DNA of 64,000 nt from Rhizophagus irregularis (Eukaryota > Glomeromycota > Glomeromycetes > Glomerales > Glomeraceae). Position numbers and translations under genes: made by a program. Under the pieces are notes generated by a model. It worked only from the letters and a program-made list of their open reading frames with translations, ran no database searches and was not told the origin of the DNA. Where the stretch lies: the NCBI RefSeq assembly GCF_026210795.1, contig NC_089437.1:682001-746000 (forward strand), given 5' to 3'. Shown in pieces: positions 12,061 to 24,042 of the stretch. How positions within the stretch are numbered: the stretch's first letter is position 1; each line of letters starts with the position of its first letter.

Positions 12061-14176
12061 TTTAAAATGTTTAAAATTAAGAAAAAAAAAAATATTTAAT
12101 TAAACTGAATTTATACTAGTTATGCATATTGTCGATCTATAATCAAAACTAATCCCCTTAAAAATCCCCATCATATTATATCATCTTTGATAAATGTAAG
12201 GATGATCACTTATTGAATTTTTGAAAATTTTCTTTATTAGAATTTTAAATTTCTGTTCAAAATAATCAGATTAACTAAATCAAACTTACTTATTAGATCA
12301 AATCAACTAATACATGTTTCTTTATTAGATATTTATAAAAATATAAAATATAATTATAAACAATCCTATGCGTATATCAATTTTGGATTTTACAGTATTT
12401 TAAATTTTTTTTTAATTTTCTAAAATTTTCTATATTATCCTAACTATTTATCAAAAAAAAAAAGTTCACAAATCCATAATTATGTATGTACAGTATGTAT
12501 TGTATTTATAAGATAAAAGTAGACAAGCGTATGAAATATTAAAAATAAAGAATTTTTATGATCAAAAGTTTCAAATTGTTATACTTATTATACTTAATAA
12601 TTGCTTGAATGTAAAACTTAATGTATATTAATCTAAAAACTGCTAATACACTTGATATATTTGATCTTTTTATACGTATATAAAAGAGACTATACAAATT
12701 ATGATAGACAAATGTTGAACTTGTATAAAAATTTAAATAATTTCTTTCTCCATAAATTATAATCATAATTGATTGTAACTCATCATTCAAATTTATATTT
12801 TGAAAAAGTAATGATCTTTTATCGAATAATGTTACCTATGTCTCTAAGACCTATAAAAAATCCAAAATCACTTATATACTAGGAATTATGATATTTAATA
12901 TAAAATATTTCCTGTGTAAAATCTCGATGAATTTGCATTACTATCATGAATTCTATAAAGTGACTCAATTATGTCATAAGCTATAGTTTTATGCTTAATA
13001 TGAGTTAATAGAAATGTAATTTTGTAAATAAGCTTAAAACATGCACCTATCAAACCAACTGAATTTTTATTAGCATTCTCAACATTCTCCAACTTCTGAG
13101 CATTATATTCATTCAGCGTGAAGTATTTGACATTTTTTGCATTAATTTTGAAAAATTCTCTATAAAATACAATATTCAAAATATTCATGAAACCTGTAGT
13201 CCGTTAGATTGCCCTTTTTAAAAACATTTATTAATATTTTTATCGTAGAAATGGATTTGTTAACAAGTGTTATTTACTACTTGACCATAATTTTCACACT
13301 TTATTCATTCTCAATTTTTATACGCCTCATCAAAGATTAGTAAGATTAGTGCAAAGGTAATATGGAAAATAAGATCTCAGTTCAAAAATATATCTCTTGA
13401 TATTCTTAATACATAATTAAATAAATATCATTTAAAAGATAAATATATTTTTTTTTGTTTTAAATTTACACAATTTAAAACTGCATAATAAATTATTATT
13501 GATTTACGTATATACAATAAAATTTTCGATCCTTCAATGTTTGATTATCTTCATAATATTAACTTCTCCATACGGATAATAGTATGAAATACCTTACATT
13601 TCTTTCATTTACCATATTTACTAGACAAGGTTCATTTAACCAATCATACAATATTATTATTTATCTTCCTAGCGTAATGACATAAAAAGCTTACCGTATG
13701 TGCAAACTATAATCCGTATACACCTTGATTTTCGCTAATTAAAAATATATTAATTAAATTTTTATTCCAAACTAATTTATTTTTGGTATATAATTTAAAA
13801 ATGATTTTTCTATTATAGGTTTATTGCTATTTATCTTTTGAAAAAAAAACCGAAATAATTTTACTTCGCATTTTTCATTTTAACCATTTCGGGTTAGATT
13901 TATTTTTTATGATGATCAGCTGCTGCTTACGAATTTTCTTTGTTACAAAAATAGTAATTTGTATACAATAGTAGAACAAATAGTAATACAAATAAGTAAT
14001 ACAAATGTGCACAATTTATATAAAAAAAAAAAAAAAAAAATGTGCGCAATTTATTGAACTTCGTTCAATTCATAATTTTTTCTTTTACCCATAATAATTT
14101 TGAAATTTATTTTGAGTAACGTAGTTATTTATTTATATTAACTAAAATTAAAATTATAATCCACAACTCAATTAAT
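12061..14176. other. Intergenic, AT-rich; one unassigned small ORF
   Basis: No convincing gene. A 97-codon open frame on the minus strand at 13188-12895 (starting MNILNIVFYREFFKINAKNV) has fairly normal amino-acid composition but no recognised domain and no visible splice partner, so it may be noise or a fossil. A poly-A run (18 A) lies near 14023-14040. Confidence 0.4.
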
Positions 14177-16074
14177 ATGGATGAAACCCCAAAAAATTTA
14201 TGGAAATATTATATGGATAGATCTAAATATCAGGTAATAGCAATTTAATATTTTATAATTATAATTATTTTATTGAATTTTTGTAGTTAAAAATATTAAT
14301 AGTTTTTTGTCTATTAAAGGACCATATTACAATTCCTACTATTGATTCAACTATTGAATCAGAAAATGTAAATGAAGAAGTAGTTTATATAGGAGATTTA
14401 GAAAAAAGAAAACAAGCGTATGGAATATGTGGAGAATGTAAAGAACCTGGCACAGGATGGAAATGGTGTCAATCTTGTAATGCTAAAAGACTTAAAGATA
14501 ACTTTAAAAATTGGACTAGTGGAAATAAAGATATTGATGAATTTATACAGCAATCACAACTTAATGCTGTATATTATAAAAAATATCTTGAATGGATACC
14601 TTTTGAAAAATTTCAAAATATCACTTATATTGCGGAAGGTGGTTTTGGTAAGATTTATTCAGCCGAATGGCCTGAAGGATATATTTATTATTGGGATATT
14701 GAAAATCAAAAATGGTTTAGATGGCAAAATAATAAATATGCATTGAAAAGTTTGAATGATTCTTCTGATATATGTTCAGATTTTTTAAATGAGGTAATTA
14801 AATTTACTTTGTCTTATATATAAAGATTGTTATTTGCTTTTATTTATTAATAAAATTTTTCCTTTTTGATGATAATTAGATTAAATCTCATCTTCAGATT
14901 TATCATCTTGATATTGTTCAATGTTTTGGAATTACTCAAGATCCAAATAATAAAGAGTATATGATGGTTATAGAATATTGTGAATATGGAAATTTGAGAA
15001 ATTATTTAAATAAATCTGAAAATTATATCAATTATAAGTCAAAAATTGAAAATTTACTAAAAATTGCAAGAGGACTTTTAGATATTCATAATGCTGAAAA
15101 AGTTCACAAAGATTTTCATTCAGGTAATATATTACTTAATAAAATAGGTAGTCCATATATAAGTGATTTAGGAATGTGCCAACCAGCAAATATAAAGCAA
15201 ACAGTTAAAGAAGGAATTTATGGAGTATTACCATATATGGCACCAGAAGTTTTACGTGGACAACAATATACAAAAGCAGCAGATATTTACTCATTTGGAA
15301 TAATAATGAACGAATTACTTTCTGAAGAAATTCCTTTTAATGATATTTCTCATGATGAAATTTTAGTTATTAAAATATGTAAAGGACTTAGACCAACAAT
15401 TCCTAAAGACATACCAAAGTTAATTGCAGATTTGATAATAAAATGTTGGGATGCTGAAATAAAAAATAGACCAACCGCTAAAGAATTGTATCAACTATTA
15501 AAGAAATGGTATGATGATATGTATACAGCAAAATATAATAGTGAAGCTGAAATTTATATTCAAACAAATGAATGTGATAAAATTAGAGAGGAAAAATTCA
15601 AAAACAGATCAAATGAAGAAAAATCCAAAAGCTTCAAAACGCATCCACAAGCAATTTATACTAGTAGACTTTTAAATTTCAAAAATCTTCCAAAACCAGT
15701 AAATTCTTCAGATTTAACATCTTTTCAATTCAGTTCAGGTAATTAAATTTAATTTTGTTTTATCATATAATCCATTTTACATTATTAATGTTATTTTTTT
15801 TTTTTTAATAGACACTAGTTATACTGCTCAAACAACATCAGCAAATCCAAGTAAGTATTCCCTTTATTATTATAATTATTTTATTTAAATTTATTAACAT
15901 TTTAATACTATAACATAATACATAATATACAGTTTCAGAATGTTTAGATGTTCAATTAAGTGAATTAGGTAAAGTAATTATTATTTGTAATTTTATTAAT
16001 ATTCTATAACTAATTTATTATTTTTTATAGAACTAAATGAAATTTGTCAAGATGTTGAAGATAATATTGAATGA
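14177..16074 (+). CDS. Protein kinase (TKL-like) with N-terminal zinc ribbon, 502 residues, six exons
   Basis: Exons are 14177-14233, 14320-14793, 14880-15738, 15812-15850, 15933-15968 and 16031-16074, all with GT..AG introns, giving 503 codons with the stop. Residues ~52-67 form a CGECKEP..WCQSC ribbon typical of the expanded kinase family of these fungi. The kinase domain follows: a glycine loop (IAEGGFGKIYSAEW), the lysine in YALKSL, a catalytic loop HKDFHSGNILL (H-K-D-F instead of H-R-D-L), DLG in place of DFG, an intact APE (YMAPEVLRG), and a C-lobe motif IIKCWDAEIKNRPTA. The last three exons are tiny (39, 36 and 44 nt) and encode an acidic tail. The catalytic D, the DLG D and the lysine are present, so activity is likely. 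The family probably signals in the cytoplasm, but its substrates are unknown. Confidence 0.9.
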
Positions 16075-17027
16075 AGTTTCTTTTTATGTGAAAGTTGAAG
16101 TCAGATAGTTTATGTATTGAAGTTATTGAAGTTCTATTTTTCTTTCATTTATTTGTTATACTTTATAAATTTTTTATCTTAGTTTTTATATTTACAGTAC
16201 ATATTGATTTATTGGATTTTATATTTAAGAATATTCTATACAAATTATATAAATAAAGATTTTAATATTTGATTATATCATTTTATGCGTAATAAATAGT
16301 TTTGGTCTAAAGGGTTTAAATAATTAATGACCTTAATAGATTTAAAAGGATAAAAAAGCAATTTTATACTAAATGTCTAAATGTGATTCTCTGACAACTG
16401 GAAATTTTGATGCAATATTACACACATTATAGTTTAATGGATTCAAATATTCGTAATTAATTATTAGATATATAACTATTAAGTCTAATATTTTAATCAA
16501 ATAACCGTAGTACATTTTCTAAGGAATAATAATCAAAAACTATAGCCTATTATTTAGGAACTTAAAGTAGTTAGATCAAGTTAATCACATGATATTCTAT
16601 TAAATTATATAAGCGTTAATAAGCAAATATGTTATTTTTTTTCTTCGCTTTTTGATTCAGCAATTACCTAATTGATTTATATTACGATCCTAATCTTTTA
16701 CAATAAATTAAATGATTATTAAATATCAATTATCTCCATTCAAATCATTCCACCATATTTTGCTTTTACATTAAACATAATTAACTTTATTTTATTCATC
16801 CTCCTAAAAAAAAAAATTTTTTTTTTGAGCAGAGATAGCCCCTTAGAAAATGGGTATTTTTTAATCTGTAAATAAATAACAAATAATACTATTTATAGTA
16901 TTAATACATAATCATCATTATTAATGAATAATTCTTTATCAGAGGAAAAGTATTATATATGTACAGTATATATATACGTATATATATATAACAAGATAGG
17001 TTTGCTAAATTCAGGTATTAAGTAAAG
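16075..17027. other. Kinase 3' flank and AT-rich intergenic
   Basis: An AATAAA-type signal (ATAAATAAAGAT) lies near 16247-16259, about 180 bp after the kinase stop, and is a plausible polyadenylation site. The rest holds no gene. A short TA/TATACG microsatellite sits at about 16957-16990. Confidence 0.5.
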
Positions 17028-17687
17028 TAGTACTGTACGGTAATACAAATTTGGACGGACTTTAATCCTTTTTGTTTGTACGTACGTTTCTAACAGATAA
17101 AGTTTTTTATACTAGTACGTACGAATGTTTTTAAAATTTTCATACGACTTTGAATTTTCGTACAATTTTGAATTTCGTATATGTTTTGTTTTTTTAATAA
17201 AATACTTTATGTTAAAAAATATAAATATATCAATTAAACTCTTTGAAAATAAGCTTATAAATTTCTATTTCTTTAATAATATTCAGCTCTATAATAATAA
17301 ATTGACTCATAAAGTCATAATAATTATATAAATCTGTTCAAATTCAGAATTTACCAATTCAATTGGAAAGTTCTTCAACATCGGATATATTATTAATATT
17401 CATATTTACAATTATTTTTCTTCTTCGAAGCAGTAAGATTAAAAAGAAGTATTTATGACAAATATATAATAAACAAAACGTTAAAATCATTACACTACAA
17501 ATATATAAATTAATCAGATTTATTATATTATGTAATTGTAATATTTAAAGTTCTATCACATGATGCTACGATGTAAAATTATTAGTACGGAAAATCAAAA
17601 TTTATTTTTGATAGTCCTTCTGAGTACGGAAAAATTAAAAAGATTTTTTCGAACGTCTGTCCAAATTTGTAGTACCGTACAGTACTA
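17028..17687. mobile_element. Putative ~660-bp non-autonomous element with ~33-bp terminal inverted repeats
   Basis: The left end TAGTACTGTACGGTAATACA (17028 onward, continuing AATTTGGACGGAC) is inverted at the right end (17655-17687, reading GTCTGTCCAAATTTGTAGTA and so on), with two mismatches over 33 bp. The interior is AT-rich with more loosely matching inverted segments (TACGTACGAA, GTACGGAAAA) and no coding capacity. The superfamily is not determined and a target duplication is not clear. Confidence 0.55.
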
Positions 17688-18547
17688 TCGTATTTTACTA
17701 TATATTCGCTAAATTCGGTGGATAGTGTCATAGTGTACCGTACATGATAGTGATAGGAATTTTTGATATTATTAAACATTATATTAAAATAATCATTTTG
17801 GTTATCTTCAAGATTTTGTTCATACAATCACACTCATATTTAATAGTAAGTGATCTTTTTTTTTAACATTTGTATTCATATAATAATTGTGTTATTTGAC
17901 GCATTCTTCAAGTTATAATATAGCAGAAAGTGGATGAAATTAATTTAATATTTTTTAAGTAAAAACAATAGTATTTCAAAGAAAACATAATTTTTTAATT
18001 CAATCAATTGATCAATCAATGTTAGTAAATTTAGAATATCAACCTAATGCTGGCCGAAATTAATCATAATGCGGGCAAAGTTTACTACTCGTAATACAAA
18101 TTTTCTCGAATCCTATGATTAAGAACACGATCAATTATGTGATAATTAATATTTTTTGGTCAATTAAATTAATTCACTGGTCAATATTGAGAATTATAGT
18201 GTCAATATCAATATCAATATCAATAGGCAAAAATATCAATAGAATCAAAAATTGAACTTTTTGTTAATATCACCAATATTAACATTATTTTCATTCACAT
18301 GAATGATTGGATATTATGTAAATATAAATGATTTATTTATATTTTAGACGAAGCAAGATCAATTCATAGAACACGATCCTTTATACTTTGATTTATAATT
18401 ATTTATTATATGGCGAAATAAAATGATCCCCGGATTTAAGTCATTAACTAAACGTCCTGTATCCCTGAAAAACTTTATAAAAATTAACCAATTTCAACTG
18501 CTGTAAATTAAAAGGTTAAAAAATAATCTACCGCAGACATCGGAAAA
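17688..18547. other. Intergenic, no gene seen; ATATCA microsatellite
   Basis: AT-rich sequence with a short (ATATCA)n run at about 18200-18225 and no supported coding feature. The 81-codon open frame at 17827-17582 overlaps the inverted-repeat element and is rejected. Confidence 0.45.
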
Positions 18548-18775
18548 TCAACTAGCCCAGTCGCACCGGCAATTTTTGCACAGTCACGTGATCGCTTTTT
18601 ATTCATCACACGTCCGAGTTTCACTGTTTATATTTATCTGAGACTTAGTTTTTTTCGAGTAGGCAAAACCTTATTCATCACCTTTATTCGTCACTGTTTA
18701 TTTTCACGTGTTAGTGCATAACGACGTAATGCGGCCCTGTGTGCAAAATTTTGCCGGTGCGGCTGGGGTAGTTGA
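18548..18775. mobile_element. ~228-bp MITE, sharing its core with the element at 60350-60588
   Basis: The terminal inverted repeats are ~35 bp: TCAACTAGCCCAGTCGCACC on the left, and on the right the inverse of TCAACTACCCCAGCCGCACC, both continuing into GGCAA..TTTGCACA. The interior contains TCACGTGAT, then TATCTGAGACTTAG, then TTTTTTTCGAGTAGGCAAAA with CTTATTCATCAC. This core matches the element at 60350-60588 over most of its length even though the terminal repeats differ. No clear target duplication is seen. Confidence 0.65.
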
Positions 18776-19937
18776 AAAATCCTTGCCTTCTCAAAATTGG
18801 CGCAGTAGCATATCATGATATCTGATTTGTGGTCTGGGCATGTGATTTAACTACGCCTGTAATAGTTTTTGAGGATTTATTAACAAAAAATTTTCCGGAA
18901 AGTTCTAGCAGATTTGCGCGGATTAAACCGATGCCCTCTTTTTATATATGGGATGGCGTTAAATTTTTTTATTATTGAATTAAGGAGAGGCTGTTGATCA
19001 GATTTTCGTGATGCGATCATATTAACATAATTTCCCCTCAAAAGCGTGTAACAAAATCAATCCTGTGAATTATATAAAAAGGTGTCCACCTAGTTGGTGA
19101 ATCTTTTATCCGCCTTGTGCAAATAAAAAAAAAGAAAAAACAAAATATTCAAACTTACCATAATTTACATCATCGATATTAACAATCAAATGAACTCTTA
19201 TATTCCGCAAAGCAATAATAAGGTATATTGATTTTGTGCTCGGCTAGCTTCTTGAAACATGTCATCATGATGTTAATCAATTTTCCTGCCTCTATAGGTG
19301 TTCCAAAATAAACTGGACATATTACTCTTCTTGTTATTATATCAGCATTTTGATCTTTACCGAGAAAATCTTTGACGTGTTTGACCATCATCACGCGTAC
19401 AATCACGCAGTATCAAAAAATAAATCTTTATTGTACCAGTGATAAAAAATCGAAAAAACTTTAATAACGCACTAAGCAATAACTTTCTTGTAATACTAAT
19501 TCTAATTTTTTTTTCTATTTCAAATTAATTTCAAAATGTAATTTCATCATTTTGGTCAAATAAATCATCTTTTGTTATTTATATGGAAAGCTACTTAAAT
19601 ATTAATTTAGAAGAAATTTAAAATTTTACAATTTGGTTTTTTATAAAATAATGTATAATAAATTTATTGGCATTTTTTATTTTTTTTATTATTATTATAA
19701 AATAGAATATAATACAAAATAAAATTTTTTTTAAATTATGCATAAATAAGAAAATACAAATTGGTTTTTTAAAATTAATACTAAAAAATTACTAGTAGTA
19801 AATACAGGTATTCTATTATATTTTGTATGATTAGAACTTTATACCAACTGAATATGTAATTTTTTAAAATTTACAAATTACATATTTATCATTTTTTACT
19901 ATTTATTAGTTCTTCAATTATTCATAGAATAAGAACT
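18776..19937. other. Intergenic with one unassigned 75-codon ORF
   Basis: The minus-strand open frame 19406-19179 (VKHVKDFLGKDQNADIITRR, then VICPVYFGTPIEAGKLINIM) has a protein-like composition and may be an exon or fossil of an unrecognised gene; no partner exon was identified. The rest (19430-19937) is AT-rich and shows nothing. Confidence 0.4.
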
Positions 19938-20290
19938 ATCATGATCCTCCAATAATGTGAGGACAATGATGTCCTCCATAGTGTGGTCCTCCAATAATGT
20001 GAGGACAATAATGTCCTCCATAGTGAGGACCATCATGGTCCTCCAATAATGCTCGGACAATAATGTCCTTAGTGAGGACCATCATGGTCCTCCAATAATG
20101 CGCGGACGATAATGTCCTCCATAGTGAGGAACCATCATGGTCCTCCAATAATACGCGGACAATAATGTCCTCCATAGTGAGGACCACCATAGTCCTCCAA
20201 TAATGTGCGGACAATAATTGTCCTCCATGGTGAGGACCATCATGGTCCTACAAAGTGAGGACAATAATGTCCTTTATTATGGACAATAAT
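19938..20290. repeat. Minisatellite of ~55-60 bp units rich in GGAC/GTCC
   Basis: About six degenerate tandem units built from GTCCTCCAATAATG, a GGACAATAATGTCC palindrome and TCCATAGTGAGGACCATCA. Each unit contains short inverted pairs (GGAC..GTCC), so single strands could fold repeatedly. Open frames across it encode repetitive LLEDHDG/MVLTMED peptides and are judged by-products of the repeat. Confidence 0.8.
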
Positions 20291-20340
20291 ATCCTTACTT
20301 TTAGACCAATCAGAACCCGTGGGCTGTATATGCCCATGGG

Positions 20341-20388
20341 TAGTTTATAAGCTAGGATCTGGTGCGCAAAACTCCAGCTTATAAACTA
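20341..20388. other. 13-bp-stem hairpin next to the minisatellite
   Basis: TAGTTTATAAGCT (20341-20353) is exactly inverted as AGCTTATAAACTA (20376-20388) around a 22-base loop. Just upstream, CCCGTGGGCTG and CCCATGGG add short GC-richer palindromic sequence, unusual for this region. It may be a terminus of an unidentified element or a regulatory hairpin. Confidence 0.5.
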
Positions 20389-20577
20389 TGTCGATCATTT
20401 TGCTGGGGTGAATTTTGGCCGAATATAGGCCTTTAGTACAATATAAAATAAAAAAAAAACTAAAAATAAAAAACTAAAAAGAGGAAACCATACACGATTT
20501 AAAAAAAAAATTAATAGAAATGGAAGAATTAGCTATCAAAAAAATAAGGAGAAAAATTTAAACCTATTAGACGAGAA

Positions 20578-21660
20578 ATGAAGATAAATCTAATAAGTCA
20601 GGTAGTAAGACCAAACGCCACAATCGTCATCGACATAAGAAATAAAAAAAGGGAAGAAACAACTTCTGATGATGATTATTTGGAAAAACACTTTGCCGAA
20701 CAATCACGTGATTTAAAATTTTACGATTTCCCAGCTTACTGGAAAGATAATGAAATATATGAAACGTTAAAACAAGTTGGTTATGTAGAGAAGCTTGAAG
20801 TCAGATGGAATTATAAGTACAGGACTGTTCGAGCTAAAATCCGCCTAACAAAAACAATGGAAGATTTATATTTAAAAGGCAGATCTAATATACTGTAGCC
20901 GTACAAAGAAACGAATGTTCTTACTTCTTCAGGATGTTTGATACAAAGCTGGACGCAGGGCAAATTAAAAAAAGATACTCTTGGCAAGCATATAAAAAAT
21001 TAGATGAAAAAGACAAGAAGAGAACAGAATATGAAGTAGTTAAAAAATTTGTAAAAACATACGGTGGTCATTTTGCCAAAGTTATCAAAATTAACAAATT
21101 AAATATATTTTGATATACTTCAACAATGAAAGAGATAATTTAGAGGCAATTTATAGATCCACCATGGACGAAGACATGGGAAATGGTTTGCAAATGAAAA
21201 ACCAAGAGGAGTTGATCGGATCAAATGGGGTATATAAAAAAAAGTACTGGAAAAAACAGATTTAGAGTACCTACAGCAACAACATCGAAAGGTGACACAT
21301 TTGTAGATGCTCAATCAAGTCCTCTTTCTACGATACCAAGAAGTAAGGAAGAGCACGAAGAATTGGATAATTGAATAATAATTTTACCTCCCGCCTAGAA
21401 AGGCACCTGTTAAAACAATTGATTTGGAGACAATGGAAAAAGATGATGTTAATAAAAACAAAAAACGAGTAGTGACAACACAAAGACGTAGGGACGATTC
21501 TGACAGCAAATGAACAAATACGTCCAACAAATTATACAAATCACGAATTGAAATCTCAAGATTTACGCTTGGAATTGTGTGAAGATTATACGCAGATGAA
21601 AATTTAGATTATCTTTCGGCTAAGTTGGATACTATTCCATCAAGAGCTTAGATTTGGGAT
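20578..21660 (+). pseudogene. Decayed RRM-like ORF, probably from a retroelement
   Basis: The open frame 20578-20898 contains SRDLKFYDFPAYWKDNEIYE and VEKLEVRWNYKYRTVRAKIR, an RRM-like alternation of strands and helices. After a frameshift near 20890 the protein continues (NECSYFFRMFDTKLDAGQIK, YSWQAYKKLDEKDKKRTEYE, FVKTYGGHFAKV) to a stop near 21112. A further in-order fragment (FRVPTATTSKGDTFVDAQSS, STIPRSKEEHEELDN) is readable near 21262-21375, and a last piece (ENLDYLSAKLDTIPSRA) near 21600-21650. Stops and frameshifts separate the pieces. The layout resembles nucleic-acid-binding first ORFs of fungal retroelements, which is an inference from style. Confidence 0.55.
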
Positions 21661-23296
21661 TTTAATTTTTTAATGTAATAATTATTTGTTCTTTCATTTT
21701 TTTATCTTTTCAATTTATTTTGTTTTAACTACAATTTATGTTTTTATTTTGAGATAATTTAGCATTGTATGGTTTTGTTATTAGAAAACTTAGAAAATTA
21801 CAAAAATATTTAAAAATTTAGAATAGTAACATGTTAATACATAATATATAGATTTTAGACTAACAAAGATAGTTCAATTTCTATTTTTTTTTCTTTAGAC
21901 TAGACTAAACTCAGTTATAGAGGGAAGCATGATTTTGTATCTGCTTTTTTCTAGGTGTTATATTATATTATGTAACTTTTCGATCGCTAGATCTAGTTCA
22001 TGAATAATAAACGCGTTACTGTTTTAAAAAAAAAAACTAAATATGTTATTTAAAATTTGTATTCTGGTATGCATTTTATTAAACTTTATTAATAAATAGT
22101 AAAATTGCATATATAGTTTTATAAAAAGGTCTTTACATTATTTTTTACTGTAATTTTATTATTAAAATTATTTTAGCGTTAATATCAAAACAATAGTACA
22201 AAGTAATACTATGTTAGCTTTAAAAGTAATGCTATAAATGTGTAATTTACAACCTTTTTTGAACAACTTTGCTTAACCCCAAAACTTTTTTTTTTAAAAA
22301 AAAAACATGATTTCCAGAATGATATCAATATATCTGATATATTAAATCTCTTCAAAAAGAAAAAGAAAATAAAACATTTAGTATTATCATAAAAATACAA
22401 TAAATACAGTAATAATTAAAATATACAAACTGAAATGAAATATGAAATACTAAGTACTAAAATACCACAAAAAGGAATAGAGAAAGAGTGAGAGATAGGA
22501 AGAGCGAGAGATAAAATAAATTATGCGGAGTTAATAAAAGTACCGATTAGCCAATCAAAAGTTGACTGGTCCAGAATAAGCATCTGGACCGGTGGATCGG
22601 GCTAAGGATGGCCTCACTTAGCCGCATAGTAACAAATCATGGGTTTCTGGAATGAAGTATAGGATTGATGTTGAGTTTTTATTTTATAACTGAGAGTCTG
22701 AGACAATGATTGTTGTAATATTTTTGGCCACTATATAAACTTTGAAGGGATTCTTTTCTTGTTTTTATAAATAACTATGTAGTTAATTATCCTGATTATC
22801 AAAATGACATTGAATATCTTCATATTTATAATAAATTTCATTTTTCGTTAACCTTTCGATTTGGTCAAATGTCACGATTGTCACGTGCTAATTTAAAAGC
22901 GTGGATTTCCATGGATTGTTAATCATTCTATTTTTAGTTTAAATTTTTAAAAGTGTGGAAATGATGATCATTTTAAACTTCGAGGTAATCAAATTTTCCA
23001 TCCCTTCAAATGTGATGTTTGAAATTATTGAAACTTAATAACTAAAATAAATTGTAAAATAATTTTTTAAATAAAGAATTCAATAAACAACTTATAACTT
23101 ACTATCTAAATTACCAAATAATTTTTTAAATAAAAAATTTAATTAGTTTAAATTATACTAGTATGAAGCTTTTTTAAATATAATTGATATAATTCATATT
23201 CTAAAGAATAACAGATAATGTATTTGTGTGCATAAAATTAAAAATTGGGTTATCAAAACTTTTATCATAATAAAAAGAAAATTAAAATCAAACTTA
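21661..23296. other. Intergenic, no gene seen; one strong short hairpin
   Basis: AT-rich non-coding sequence. Near 22570-22600 a hairpin pairs ACTGGTCCAGA with TCTGGACCGGT around a 7-base loop, followed by GGCTAAG..CTTAGCC. It does not fold as a tRNA. The 63-71-codon open frames here are low complexity. Confidence 0.45.
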
Positions 23297-23324
23297 CTAG
23301 CTGTCACCAGTTGCTTCGCACTGG
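23297..23324 (-). mobile_element. Helitron-like 3' terminus (hairpin plus CTAG)
   Basis: On the minus strand the sequence CCAGTGCGAAGCAACTGG (23324-23307) forms a short stem-loop, is followed by TGACAG and then ends CTAG before T. That layout is the classic Helitron 3' end (hairpin, a few bases, CTRR, host T). The matching 5' TC end was not located, so only the terminus is annotated. The same motif occurs on the plus strand ending at 24042. Confidence 0.45.
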
Positions 23325-23480
23325 GACCAATGAGTTTTTTTAAATAGAAAGATTTAGTATTATAATGTACTAATACTAAGTAAATTAAAGAAGTTTTTTG
23401 TTTATACATAATTAGGAATTTAATATGGTAATAATTACGTAATAAAAAATATGTATTAAATTATATTTATAATATTAGAA

Positions 23481-24042
23481 TCTATATAATTAAAAAAATT
23501 GTGTTTGTGTTGACTAACGTTTAGATTAGCCTATATAAATAATCTTTGAATTGTCCAATGTGTTATTCATCCGCGCCTCTACACTTGATCTATTACGTTT
23601 TCTTATAAACATATTAATTACTACTAATGTTGTGTAACATTTAATATGATCTATTGATTTGTTTGCGCCTGATCTATGCAAGACCACTTGATCGGCAAAT
23701 TCATTCTAATTACTAATGTGCAGGAAAATGAAATTTGTATAATTCTGGCCGGAATTATACCTTTGCAACTTTCTCCCAAAATTAAAATGACCACTCACGT
23801 TATAAATTAAAAATTTTAACTGCGTCAAATTATATATTAATTGCCAAGACTTCCAGAAATTATTTAAATTTTACATTTTACATTTAAAGTTATAACTGAT
23901 ATATCACATACTGTAACCCTTTTTTCCATCAAAATTAATTTAGTCACTTTCTTTAGCAAAGATCTAAATTTGATAAACGTGTGACGATCAATCAATTTAT
24001 ACAACCTGATGCGAACGATGCGAAGCAACGGGCTACTGCTAG
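23481..24042 (+). mobile_element. Putative non-autonomous Helitron, ~562 bp
   Basis: It begins TCTATATAATTAAAAAAATT after an A (5' TC end) and ends with the stem CGATGC-GAA-GCAACG (24016-24030), GGCTACTG and CTAG (24039-24042) before T, as expected for insertion between A and T. No target duplication is expected for this class. Inside, near 23746-23767, is the near-palindrome TATAATTCTGGCCGGAATTA, a motif also found inside the MITE at 58069-58351. No coding capacity. The 5' boundary is the less certain end. Confidence 0.5.

Noticed and set aside
12539-12790. 83-codon minus-strand open frame
   Set aside because: Tyr/Ile/Asn-rich composition typical of random AT-rich DNA; no homologous pattern recognised.
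19939-20264. 60-91-codon repetitive open frames
   Set aside because: They encode only the translation of the minisatellite in several frames, with no start context or splice signals.
22570-22630. tRNA-like paired stems
   Set aside because: No acceptor stem, anticodon arm geometry or B-box; simply two hairpins.
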